A stretch of DNA of 64,000 nt from Dissophora ornata (Eukaryota > Mortierellomycota > Mortierellomycetes > Mortierellales > Mortierellaceae), in assembly GCA_025201705.1 (NCBI GenBank), contig MU616580.1, positions 1 to 64,000 on the forward strand, given 5' to 3'. The notes below the pieces were generated by a model. The model had not been told where the DNA came from, ran no database searches, and saw only the letters and a program-made list of their open reading frames with translations. The position numbers and the translations under genes were made by a program. This document shows positions 1-10,400 of the stretch, piece by piece; within the stretch, counting starts at the first letter, position 1; the number at the start of each line of letters is the position of its first letter.

Positions 1-1261
1 TACTTTAAATATTGGACTGAACAAACAAACTCCCACAAGAGGGACAATTCATCATAGAGAGAGACACATCCAACAAGAATAGCAATCAAGCGGTCATTTC
101 TTAAGACCCAGCCAGACTTGAGGATTACACAGTGAAGCGGAACCCATCCTCAGTGAGCAGCACAACGGACATTCGAACACAAATTAAAAGAGGGCCATTA
201 CAGACATGGCCATGTCACACTAACCGCGGACAGCAGCAAGAGTAAAGCACTCCCAGCGTTGCTGGTACCCAACTTAAACTGGAGCATCGACCGTTGCAGC
301 ACTCTGCAACATGCATGCTGCTATTCGCCAGCGAGCCGCCTAACGACGATCGGAGGCGCGAAGAGGACATGCAGTGCTGATTGACGCCGAACAATACAAA
401 CCGATCCTCAGAATGCCGAATAAACTTGTCCTTTCTCAACACGAGCTAACAAACATTCGGCGCCTGAGGTCTTTTTCGTAACTTGAATTTTTCGCCGGCC
501 ATGACTTGCATGCTAAACAATTAAGGCGGTGGCAAATGCTGTTAGAGCAATGTAGAGCATGAAATGAGACGCAAAACGCAAGGCGACGTCGTACTCACTT
601 GTCCTTTCTTAACGCGAGGTTACAAAACACACGGCTTCCGAGGACTTGAATTTATCACCAGCCATGGCAAGCATGCTGAACAAATAAAAGTGGTGGCAAA
701 TGCAAAAGAATGGTGTTAGAGCGCGATGGAATGCATGAAATGAGATGTGAAAACGCGAGAATTACGTAACCGAAATGTCTCAATCGTGACAACGAAGAAC
801 TGCCTGTCGTTCTTGACGCCCTCCCTGACAAGACGACACTGAGACTGACTCGCCTTCTGAAGAAGCAATCTGCAGCGACCACTGCCAAGTAAGGACAACA
901 GCTTTTGATTACAGCATTTTGTTCACCACCTTCACCTTTTGTTTTTCCAACACGCCTGCAATATTGCATACTACTCGTCATCACTCATTTTTCGCTCATT
1001 GACCAGCACGTAAAAGACACCTCGAGCGAGAACTTGAAACTCGCAAAAGCCTCCAAATATTCTTGGCGCCTCAAGCATCTCGGATACAAGAGTGTTTCAA
1101 ACAACCCTTGTGTGTACTGGAGAGGAGTAAAATGAACAGGTATGCACGCTTACTTGTACTTCTTGAGGGACCCCAGGTTGTAACATGTTACTAACTTTTG
1201 CTGAACGTTTCAGGCACTTGGGCTACCGCGCGACCCCCAGAACTCTATGAGCTAGCGCATT
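1..1261. other. Intergenic region with a tandem duplication, no gene
   Basis: No open frame here looks like a gene. The short frames have no recognisable domain and no supporting splice structure. The only clear structure is an imperfect direct duplication (listed separately at 425-757). Part of 905-1260 may be decayed upstream sequence of the AAA-ATPase-like remnant that follows, but no homologous motif is visible in it. Confidence 0.6.
425..757. repeat. Imperfect tandem duplication, about 155-170 bp unit
   Basis: Copy 1 (about 425-578) and copy 2 (about 598-757) share a block order: cttgtcctttct, then aacacgag/aacgcgag, ttgaattt, ccatg, catgct, aacaa, ggtggcaaatgc, gttagag, then gcatgaaatgaga. 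The copies differ by many substitutions and small indels. The duplication is therefore old. It does not coincide with any gene. Confidence 0.75.
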
Positions 1262-1732
1262 GTGGCGGGGACGATATCCGTCGGCAAGATACCATATATC
1301 GAAGAACTGGAAAGAGGATTTTCTAATTACAGAATCGTTTTCCTTCAGCCTCGTCGATTTAGAAAGTCGGCTTTCCTGAATATGCTCTATTCATACTATG
1401 ATATCCACCGGGCCGATATTTTCGACGGTTTGTTTGCACCACTTTACATTGGCAAAAACCCTACATCTAGCGGAAATAAGCTCCTTGTCCTCAAGCTCGA
1501 TCTGTCGTTGATCAGGGTTTCCGGTTCGGTGAACAAAATGAAAGCTAGCTTCAACAGAAGCATTAATCAAGAGCTGGATGACTTTCTCATGGAATATCGC
1601 GATGAGTTGGGTGGGCAGGAAGACTTCGCCGGTGTGATCGACGACAGTCGTGTTTCCAGCTTCGTGAATCGACTGGACACAACCATGCTACCGACCACAG
1701 CTCTGCGGATAGCGTCCTCCAATGGCAATTGA
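1262..1732 (+). pseudogene. AAA-ATPase-like domain remnant (N-terminal part)
   Basis: The 156-residue frame resembles the N-terminus of the fungal AAA-ATPase-like family (Pfam type PF09820), which is greatly expanded in some moulds. Visible family landmarks are a PYIEELERG segment, the FLQPRRFRKS phosphate-loop region, an LYIGKNPT segment and a KLDLS strand. The usual PRRFGKS is RRFRKS, so the key glycine is replaced by arginine. The frame has no in-frame ATG at its 5' end (it opens with GTG) and stops before the rest of the family domain. I read it as a truncated, probably dead copy. An intact first exon upstream cannot be excluded. The family assignment is from motif recognition only. Confidence 0.55.
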
Positions 1733-2095
1733 ATTCACAAACAATCACTGTGCCTGTTTTCAGGCCACACGCACAAATAAAATTTTGGGGCAAACCTCCC
1801 TTTCACCCAATCGCTGTGGATGAACGAGACAAACTGTCTCTCTCTCAGACGAGTGTTCATGCAATCCCTCCCCCTGAGCATTGAGATGCATGCATCATAG
1901 TTTGCTGCATCCCTCCCTTTCTTTGACCACACATGTATAATCGCAGCACTTCTAGGAGATGCTTGGAATGCTATTTTTGACTGATGCACTTCATCTGTGT
2001 ACAACTGACTGAAGGGTTTTTGACCAAGAAGAATACCATCATAATTGTAGCTTTTCGATCCACTTTATATACATTTGTGTTGACTTTTTTTTTTT
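1733..2095. other. Intergenic spacer
   Basis: This stretch lies between the AAA-ATPase-like remnant and the 3' end of the minus-strand EF-hand gene. It is AT-rich and ends in a T-run (about 2085-2097) that overlaps the stop codon of that gene. Nothing else is visible. Confidence 0.5.
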
Positions 2096-3559
2096 TTACG
2101 GTTCGATCTTGATTTTGCCCTCGTCGATGAAGGACTGGATTGCGAACTTCCACACAGTCGACATATTTGTATAAAACTCTTGAAAGTCGATATCATTCCC
2201 TCCGTCAAGGTCGTATTGCTAGGGGGTGAAAATGAAAAAAAGGAGTAAGTGAAGGGTTCATTGGCAAAATACAATTTGCCGACTGTAAAATTTTTTTCTT
2301 ACCTTCAAGTAACCCAGAGCTTCGCTCTTTGGCAGACCCCACGATGTCAACAAGTGTTCAAGTTCATCCAAATCCAGAGCACCTGAACCGTCCGAGTCCA
2401 AAGTGTCAAAGACAAGTTTAGCCTGTCCACGAGGTGTCTTGGGCAACTGCGGGATCGAGATGGAGTTGGAATGGATCCAGTTCTTTGTAAACCAGGCGCA
2501 GAAACTGTCAAAATCCGCGAACTTTTTTCCCTGGAACAGATCATCCAACATCAAAGTATACTCCATGTCATACTGCGAGATACCACAGGCTACCAAGAAA
2601 TCCTGGAACTCTTCAATGCTCAGTTCGTTGTCTTGGTTAACATCGATGGCCTTGAAGACCGACATAGCCTTGGCGCGAGGGGTCGCGTCGCGGAGGTTCG
2701 CCGACATAACCTTGGAGCAAATGTGTGCATAGCGAGCCTTGGGGTCATTAAGCGAGACTGTATCGATGATATTAGAGACTTCAGCTGCAGTAATAAGAGC
2801 CTCCAGAACGACCTTCTTCTCCGGGAAAGACGCCAATTCTCGAGGGTGCTCGGTTGTCCATGAGACCCAGAATTCATTGTCCTTAGTATATCTGAGAAAG
2901 ATATCTGCGGTCAGGACTCCTGTCAGCAACATGACGTTGCCATGAAGACCCATGACTGAGGGTACGAGCAACATGCCGCTGGTCAGCATTGCGGCGGAGA
3001 ATCGATGGGCCTCAAACAGCTTGAAACGATAGTACAGGGCAAAAAAGACACGGGACCAGGCATAGATGTGGACGGTCATGTAGGTTGAGAGGAGATAGTG
3101 GAACGATGTTGGATTCAACGCCAGATTGATAGCAAAGTATCCGTGAAGGGCTGTAACAATTCCCAACGAAGGCACCAAGAAAGCCTTAATGCCGAGAACG
3201 GTCGGGATCTGGTAAAAGGTTGAAGGTACGTGAGAGAGGATCGCGAAGATAGAAGCGGCGTAGGCCCAGTTGGTTGGATCATCAGCATAGAATGCGCCAA
3301 TGCATGAGAGAACTAAGTAAAAAAAGGGTCGGATCCGTAATAGGATCGACGTGTCCGGTTAGTTTTGCGAGTACTGATCTAATATCCTTTGACGATCAAT
3401 TAGCTATAGTTTGTCCATTCAGTTCACTTGCTTTCAAGACATCCGCTCACGATGTGAAGATGAAGTACGCGACGTCTAGTGGTCCTGACGTAAAACTACG
3501 TCAATTGAAACATAGTATTAGGATCAAGTTCATCAACAAGACTTGCTTCGGTCGCCCGC

Positions 3560-3598
<39 letters not shown>

Positions 3599-3761
3599 AG
3601 AGACAAACAAAACTAACCTTGGGATGGAAGGGCGTCGAAAAGTGGTACGCCAATACAGCGACGTCAAAGAACAGCGAGACGTAACTAAGGTACATGCGGA
3701 AGGTAACCTCGGGACTCTCCCAATTGACATGCTTGTAATGTGGAAGCTCTTTGCTCTCCAT
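2096..3761 (-). CDS. Multi-pass membrane protein with three C-terminal EF-hands
   Basis: Proposed exons are 3618-3761 (ATG at 3761), about 2303-3312 and 2096-2218. The protein starts MESKELPHYKHVNWESPEV. It has about five hydrophobic segments: one in exon 1 (around FFDVAVLAYHF) and the rest in the first half of exon 2. Three EF-hand loops follow: DVNQDNELSIEEF, DSDGSGALDLDEL and, across the last intron, DLDGGNDIDFQEF. It is therefore probably a calcium-responsive integral membrane protein, with substrate and organelle unknown. The last intron (2219-2302) joins in phase. The first does not: exon 1 ends in phase 0 at a good GTTAGT donor, but the hydrophobic frame of exon 2 needs one extra base after the AG at 3313-3314. 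A microexon, another splice site or a small sequence error may be missing. I do not recognise a named family. Confidence 0.7.
3563..3596. repeat. Poly(A)34 homopolymer in an intron
   Basis: An uninterrupted run of 34 A (plus strand) lies inside the first intron of the EF-hand membrane protein gene. On the coding strand it is a T-run some 20 nt downstream of the donor. Such runs are prone to length errors in assemblies. Confidence 0.9.
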
Positions 3762-5285
3762 GGCTGATAATGAAGTTGCTTCGAAGGGTCTTGAAGATTC
3801 TCGAGGATGACAAAAGGTGTCGGAGGATGGACAAGGATAAAGAAGGTCAAAAGGAGAATGAAAAAGAAGAGAAAACAAAATCAAAAGGGTGACCGTCTGC
3901 TTTTATTTCATTTTTTTTTTCAAAGCATGTAAATTTGTGCTGCTAGAAAGCACGCTTGTGCTTCCTTTTGGGATCAATCTTTACCACTTGCATATGGGAA
4001 AGCAGTAAAATGGCCGCTGGCAGGATAAAGTAGTGAGACTCCTTGCGAGTCGGGTGCAACGATCGATTGAAGTTAACCCCAATCCACCGATGCATACAAT
4101 ATAAAGCAAGCACATTGATAGAATATAAACGGTCATGTTGTTGACAAAATGTTGCTCTTTGTGCGAGTAATCCGGAAGCCCGACAGAGATTGGGATATTG
4201 AGGTCTACTGTGTCTGGAGAACGAAAACACGGCATCTACATAAACAACATGATAGAAAAGCTGTGGACGATATGCTAATCAGGCGCCTTACTGCTCGCCA
4301 ATCTCTCGGTGATTTTTTTGCACCATCTCTCGGTTGCTATCCTCATGCACGGGGGGGGGGAGTATCGCATATGCATCTGAACAAACAGTATAGGACAAGA
4401 GCTTCGGAGTTTTCGCTGCCCCTATGTGTGCCTTTTCTGTTCGTCTACTGCCTTTTTGTTGACGCGCATAATCGCGTGAAATAGTATTTAGTTCGTCACT
4501 TGTTCCTGAGATGTGTGGTTTTTTTTTATTGTTGTTGTTATTGTTGTGATGTAACATTTCTGCACGAGAGAAAAGCTGGGTGGGGGGGCATTGGTGGTCT
4601 GGGTTCTTTAAAGTGAGAGCAATTCGCCCGTTTCTACAAAATGCGCCGGGCCGACAGTGCGGACAATCCGAGATCTGGTTTAGCGTGTCCCACCTAGCGC
4701 GGTATGGCCGCAAACATGTCGCGCGGAAAAGCAAAATCCAATGCACGTCTTGAGAGCTTTCGGATTATTTCACGAGCCGACAGGAAACCTTGTCAGTCTT
4801 TAGTGCGTTCTTTCAGGGGGCGGGTTTGCATGATGGACCCGTTTGCTCAAGAGTTCTCAAACAAAACAAAAAAAATCCCACAGCACGATACCAATACCAC
4901 AACAACAGCCAGCGAAAAATATAATAGAGCCTGTCTTTGCTAATCACAGGATGCACAGATGCACAAGGAATATACCCTAGTACAAAAGAGCGGAGCTCAC
5001 TGCTTAACAATGCATCAATGTTTTGCTTATCACAGTGTAGAGCTGATGGTGCAAACTGCAGTAGCGACAACTTTCATCACTGTACCACGAAGATGTGTGA
5101 TGATGTCCTCCTTGTCTTCGTAGGCTTTCATCCCTCCCATCTTTTTCAAATTTTTTTTCCGTCTCCGTCTTCCTTGAGTTTCTTCCTTTTTCTTTCTTCT
5201 CCTTTTTCGTTCTTCTCTTCTTTCCCAAACCACTCCTTTCTGCATTTCTCAACTTGCCAACCAAATCAACAAAAATAAGGAAAAC
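3762..5285. other. Intergenic region, divergent promoters
   Basis: This 1.5 kb separates the divergent starts of the EF-hand membrane protein (minus) and the carotenoid oxygenase (plus). It holds a G10 run (4351-4360) and a strongly pyrimidine-rich tract at about 5150-5240, just upstream of the oxygenase ATG. Such tracts are common in fungal promoters and leaders. No gene or RNA is recognisable. Confidence 0.5.
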
Positions 5286-7301
5286 ATGCCTCGATCTGCG
5301 GAAAAGACATCCGGCAGCGACAAGTCCTGGCCCTATGCGGCTGGCTACGATAACTGTCCCGAGGTCCTTGTACCCACTCCATTGACTGTAACGGGAACCA
5401 TCCCACCGTGGCTCGAGGGTGCTCTGTACCGATCTGGACCTGGGTAAACGAAAGGGGCATAGCCAAATTGAGGTGTCAATTGAATTTCCAATTTTGAGTT
5501 TCTCACAAACTCTAACCGTGGGGTGCATTTTGACTTTGAACGCGTGCAAAAAAATCTAGTTCATACGACCTGAAGTCTGAGTCTGGCAAGGATGTTCATA
5601 TTCAGCATTGGTTCGACGGTCTCGCTCAAGGTGTGTTTCTTTTTGATTGATTGATTGATTGTTTTTTTTTTTATCTTTCTCTTTTTTCTTGGATCAGCCG
5701 GGATGCTCTCCCTGTAAGAAAAGTATGCGGACGACTGACATTACTACCCCTTTCCTATAGTCCATAGATATGAAATCCAGAAAGGTGGCAAAGTCAGCTA
5801 TCGGTCTCGCAACACCTCCAACGATCTCCGCAAACGTTACGAAAAGGCCGAGAAGGTCACTGGTGTCACCTTCTGTCAGCGCGACCCTTGCAAGACGATT
5901 TTCCAAAAGTTTTTCACGACCTTCAAGACCGCTACAGTGGGTGGAGAGGCTATTTCCGGCACAGAGATCAATGTTGCTGTAATCCCCACTCCCAATTTTC
6001 CCGGCCTGATGGAAAAAAAAAGTGCCGATGCTAAGAGCGCAGGCGGAGGCAACCCGAATATCCGCAATCTGATCATGAATACGGACGGTAACGTCGTGCA
6101 ACAGCTCGACCCGGTGACGCTTGAACCCATTAAACTCTTCACCTACGGTGACATCGACGATTATCTCAAGACCAGCAACTTGGCGCCAGCCCACCCTTGT
6201 GTAGATCCTGAGACCGGAGAATTTTTCACGGTCCTGCTGACTTTCGGTCCCACGGCTGTCTATAGGGTAGTTCGCATCAAACAGTCGGACAAGGGATCCG
6301 ACCGTGAACCCGACCTGGATGTTTTGGCGGAGATTAAGTCCCCGCGCCCAACATACATGCATAGCTTCTGCATGACGAAGCGTTATGTGGTCGTGGCACA
6401 TTGGCAGTGCGACTTTGCAGGTTGGGGACTTAGCGTCATTTGGAACGGAAATGCCTGGGAGTCCTTCAAGAAGTATGACCCGAATGTCAAATCATCCTTC
6501 TATGTGGTCGATCGCTACCGTGGTCGACATGTCGCTACGTTTGAGTGCGATCCGTACTATGCCTTCCACACTGTCAACGGTTTTGACGATGGCGATGATA
6601 TCATTCTAGACATTGCCGCATACAAGGTACACATCTGCGTTCACATTTGTGTGGTTATTTTATGTTTGATGGAGCGCTGATCCTAATTATCCCTTAAAAA
6701 AATCCATACCTACTAGGACCACACTGTAATTGGCGATTACTACATTGACAACCTCAGGGATGAGGTCAATGGCAAGGCTCCGCAGCAGGCAGTCCTGCGT
6801 CGCTACCGCTTGGCCAACATCTCGAAGCAGGCTTCACTTTCTGAAGAGTCGAAACCCAAACCTCCCACGCCTGTATCGGCCGAGATTGCGTTCGAATTGG
6901 ACCCATCCATCAACTTTGAGTTGCCATCGATTAACCCAAGCCGTTACTTGAACAACTACCGCTATGTGTATGGAGTCAACCATTCTGGTCTGAACAACAC
7001 CCTGATCTACGACCGAATCATCAAAGTCGACCTGGATAAGGTTAAAAATGGCGACCAAAAGACAAGTGTCAAATTCTGGATAGAGGATAAGTGCACACCT
7101 TCGGAGCCGGTCTTTGTGCCAACCCCGAACGCGACAGAGGAAGACGATGGTGTGTTGTTGTCGATTGTCCTAGATGGAGGTCGTCGCACGGGATTCATGT
7201 TGATTCTGAACGCGCAAACCATGGAGGAGATTGCGAGGGCAGAAATGCCCGAGGGTAAAATCGCACCACACAACTTCCACGGCATGTTCATTCCCAACTG
7301 A
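5286..7301 (+). CDS. Carotenoid oxygenase (RPE65/CCD family)
   Basis: Exons are 5286-5443, 5560-5630, 5761-6626 and 6717-7301. All phases close and give 559 residues, typical for the family. Members are non-haem Fe(II) dioxygenases that cleave carotenoids or stilbenes to aldehydes (apocarotenoids). The four iron-binding histidines are visible: His221 (LAPAHPCVD), His277 (YMHSFCM), His346 (YAFHTVNG) and His553 (NFHGMF, the usual C-terminal HGxF). The N-terminus has the usual SGP motif (LYRSGPG) followed by HWFDGLAQVHRYE. There is no signal peptide, so it is probably cytosolic. In Mucoromycota such enzymes make trisporoid-type apocarotenoids; whether this one does is inference, since no carotene genes lie nearby. 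It ends convergently with the ABC transporter, the stops being 106 bp apart. Confidence 0.93.
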
Positions 7302-7407
7302 GCAGCCTAGATGTAAATAGCCTAAAAGAATGAATGCAAGCGAGGTCTGCAAACGGTTTAGAAACACAGTTGTACTGGTTTGTTTTAATAAAAAAACTAT
7401 ATCAGCT

Positions 7408-10400
7408 CTAAACCTCTCCAGCTTGCTCCGCCAGTCTATAAAACAATGAGCCCTCCTTCCGCTGCAACAGTAGCTCCGGCGTATCAAATTCCACAACTTT
7501 ACCCTGATCCAACACCAGGATCTTGTCTGAATCCATCACAGTTTTGATCCTATGCGCAATCGTCAAGATTGTACGGTCCTTGAACTCTGTGCGGATCGTA
7601 CGCTGGATTAACTCGTCCGTTTCCAAATCCACTGCAGACGTGGCTTCATCAAGCACCAGGATCTTGGTCTTTCGAAGTAAGGCACGAGCCAGGCAGATAA
7701 GTGAACGTTGGCCCACGGAAAAATTTTCGCCGTTCTGAGAGACTTCGAAGGACAAACCGCCGGGAAGTGATTGAATGTGTATCTTCAAGTGAGCTCGATC
7801 CAATGCCTCCCAAAGCGAGTGATCTGAGTGCTCGACGAATGGGTCGAGGTTATCTCGCACGGAGCCAGCAAAGAGGATAGGGTCCTGAGGGATGATGGCC
7901 AATGCCTGACGAAGATCAACCAGTCCCAGAATCGAGATGTCGACCCCGTCGATCTCGATCTTGCCGCCAGTTTCGTCGTCGCATGTATCTTCATCCGCGC
8001 CGTTCATAGCCTTGGACCAGCGACTGTCTGCAGCCTCGATCATCCTGAATAGCGCTAATGTGAGCGATGACTTGCCGGCCCCTGTTCTACCGACAATTCC
8101 AACCTTTTCTCCAGCCTGGACCTTGAATGACACGTTCTTCAATACTAAACCCAACCCCTCGCGATACCTCGTCGAGTAATTCTCGAATAGAATGTCGCCA
8201 TTCTTGGGCGGCCATTCTTTCGTGCTATCCAGAAGTGGCAGTCTCTCAGGTGCCTCTGTAGGCAGATCAATATATTCACACACACGTTCCACGGGCACCA
8301 GTCGGTTCTGCAGCTCACAGTACGTCCTAACCAAGTAGCTCACATCCTCTGTGATCGCCAGTGCGAAACTCAAGGCCAATCCGGCGGTTGCGGGATCGAT
8401 GGTGGTACGCTTGAGGACAAATACAACACAGACCAACAGGATCACAACTGCGGACAAAGATTGAAGGCGCACCTCAACCCATCGGATACAATAAGTGTAC
8501 GCGATGTGGGCATTCGTGTGCGCATCGACCCTGGCCATATTCTCAAATATGAATCGGTCTTGAACCCGCATAGCTCGGATCGTGGAGACACCACCGAGGG
8601 TTTCGTTAAAGTGTTGAAAGATTGGCGATTTGGACACATGGAAGATCCTCTTGACTGCTTGGGACGAATGCAGGTAGTAACGCTGTATCACAAGCACAGC
8701 AATTATGAAGAATGGCAAGGCTAATAAAAATTCAGGTGTGCTAGAAGACACGATTATCAGGCTTGTAGCCACAGAGGCAGAAAACATGATGATGTTGTCG
8801 GTGGACCAAGGGAGAGTGTCATCAATGACAGAAATGTCACTGGAGATGCGGTTGATGATCCTTCCAAGAGGCGTGGTATCAAAGAAGGAGGAAGGCAGGC
8901 GCAGAATCTTGGAGATAAGATCCCTGTGCATGATGTAGGATGCTCGGATACGAGCGATGACAAAGTTGACGTAAATCATGAGCATACACATGAAAACGTA
9001 GGCGACCGTCAGGAGGGCGAAGACAGTAAGGAATAGCCTCAGTGATGGTGGAGATACATCGCCATTGTCGGAAGATTCTTCGCTTCGCTTTATCCAGTAC
9101 TTGAGCCAGAGGCTGGTCCCGACAAGAGAGCCTTGCGCAAGGACATGGAAGAGGATCACCAGCACCGCGTTTTTGTACGATCTGTTGAGAAAAGAAGTGG
9201 TTACGAATAAGTATGCAAGTTCGTGAGCGATCCTTGTAGAATGCCCTGTTAATACGTACGCAGCTCGGATATATGCAAGAGCAGTGCCTAGCGCGACGCT
9301 GCCCTCCTGGACCTTCTCCTCCTCGATGATCTTGCCATCGCTAGACACCTTTACTTCCACATTGATCTTCGGATCAGCGCGTTCTGCCTCCTCGAGCTCA
9401 AGATTTCCTTCTACGGTGTCCAGGGTGTTATTGCTTGACTGATCATCATCATCGTATCCAATATCTGATGGTGCTTTACTGACTGGCTCGCCTTCCGTGC
9501 TTGCATCCACATACTCGCCAGCAGATGATCCCGGTTTAACTGTGCGCTCAGGTTCATCGCCATCAATGGATTGTCTGCGGTTTTCGAGTGCATACTCTTT
9601 GATGAGCGCATAGAACATTCTTCGTTCCGCCATCAGCTCGACGTACGTGCCCAGCTCGGCCACGCGTCCATTCTTGACCATCACCACAGTGTCTACCTCC
9701 TTTAGATGGTGGATGCCGTGCGTCACCAGAATCCTCGACTTTCCCTTCAGCAACCCCGTAGGCCCTATCAAGTTTTGCCACAAGTGACGGTCCACGTGGG
9801 CATCCACAGCACTCAGTGGATCGTCCAAAAGATAAATGTCGGCGTCATCGTATGCAGCTCGAGCAAGCGAGACTCGCTGCTTCTGTCCACCGGACAAATT
9901 GATGCCACGCTCGCCAATCTCGGTCAAGTCTCCGGCTGGAAGCATCGCAATGTCCGGCTCAAGGCCGCATGCATGCAGAATTTGTTGGTACCGGTCGTGA
10001 TCGTAAGTCTTTCCGAACAGAACATTGTCGCGGAGTGAGCAGTTGAGAATCCAGGCATGTTGAGGCACATAGGCAATACGTCCTCGGGTGTGGACGGTTC
10101 CCTGGATCTTGTACATTTCGCCGATGATAGCGCTCAGCAGCGAAGACTTTCCTTGACCAACCCGACCGACGATAGCTGTAAGAGACTTGTTGGCGATGGA
10201 GATATTGATATTTTCGAGCGTGGGCTTGTAATAACTCAAGTGCGGGTGCGAGTTATCATCCTCTTGACCAGACAGCAAGGGCCGAATGTCGCTATCATCT
10301 TCGTCGGCCTCTTCATCATTGGAAGGTACAACATTCCCACTCCAGGAGAAAGTACCGTCTTCGATAGTCACCAACGGGATGCTTAAGTCCTCAGGAGCCT

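Noticed and set aside
655..984. 109-residue minus-strand ORF overlapping the tandem duplication
   Set aside because: No motif, and the frame is not conserved in the other repeat copy.
4288..4746. 152-residue minus-strand ORF
   Set aside because: It contains poly-Asn/Lys from a T/G-rich stretch and no domain; it lies in a divergent promoter region.
5690..5716. Possible 16-nt microexon in the carotenoid oxygenase (between AG at 5697 and GTAAG)
   Set aside because: Including it shifts the frame to a stop or needs a weaker acceptor. Omitting it gives the family-consistent join LAQ-VHRYE.
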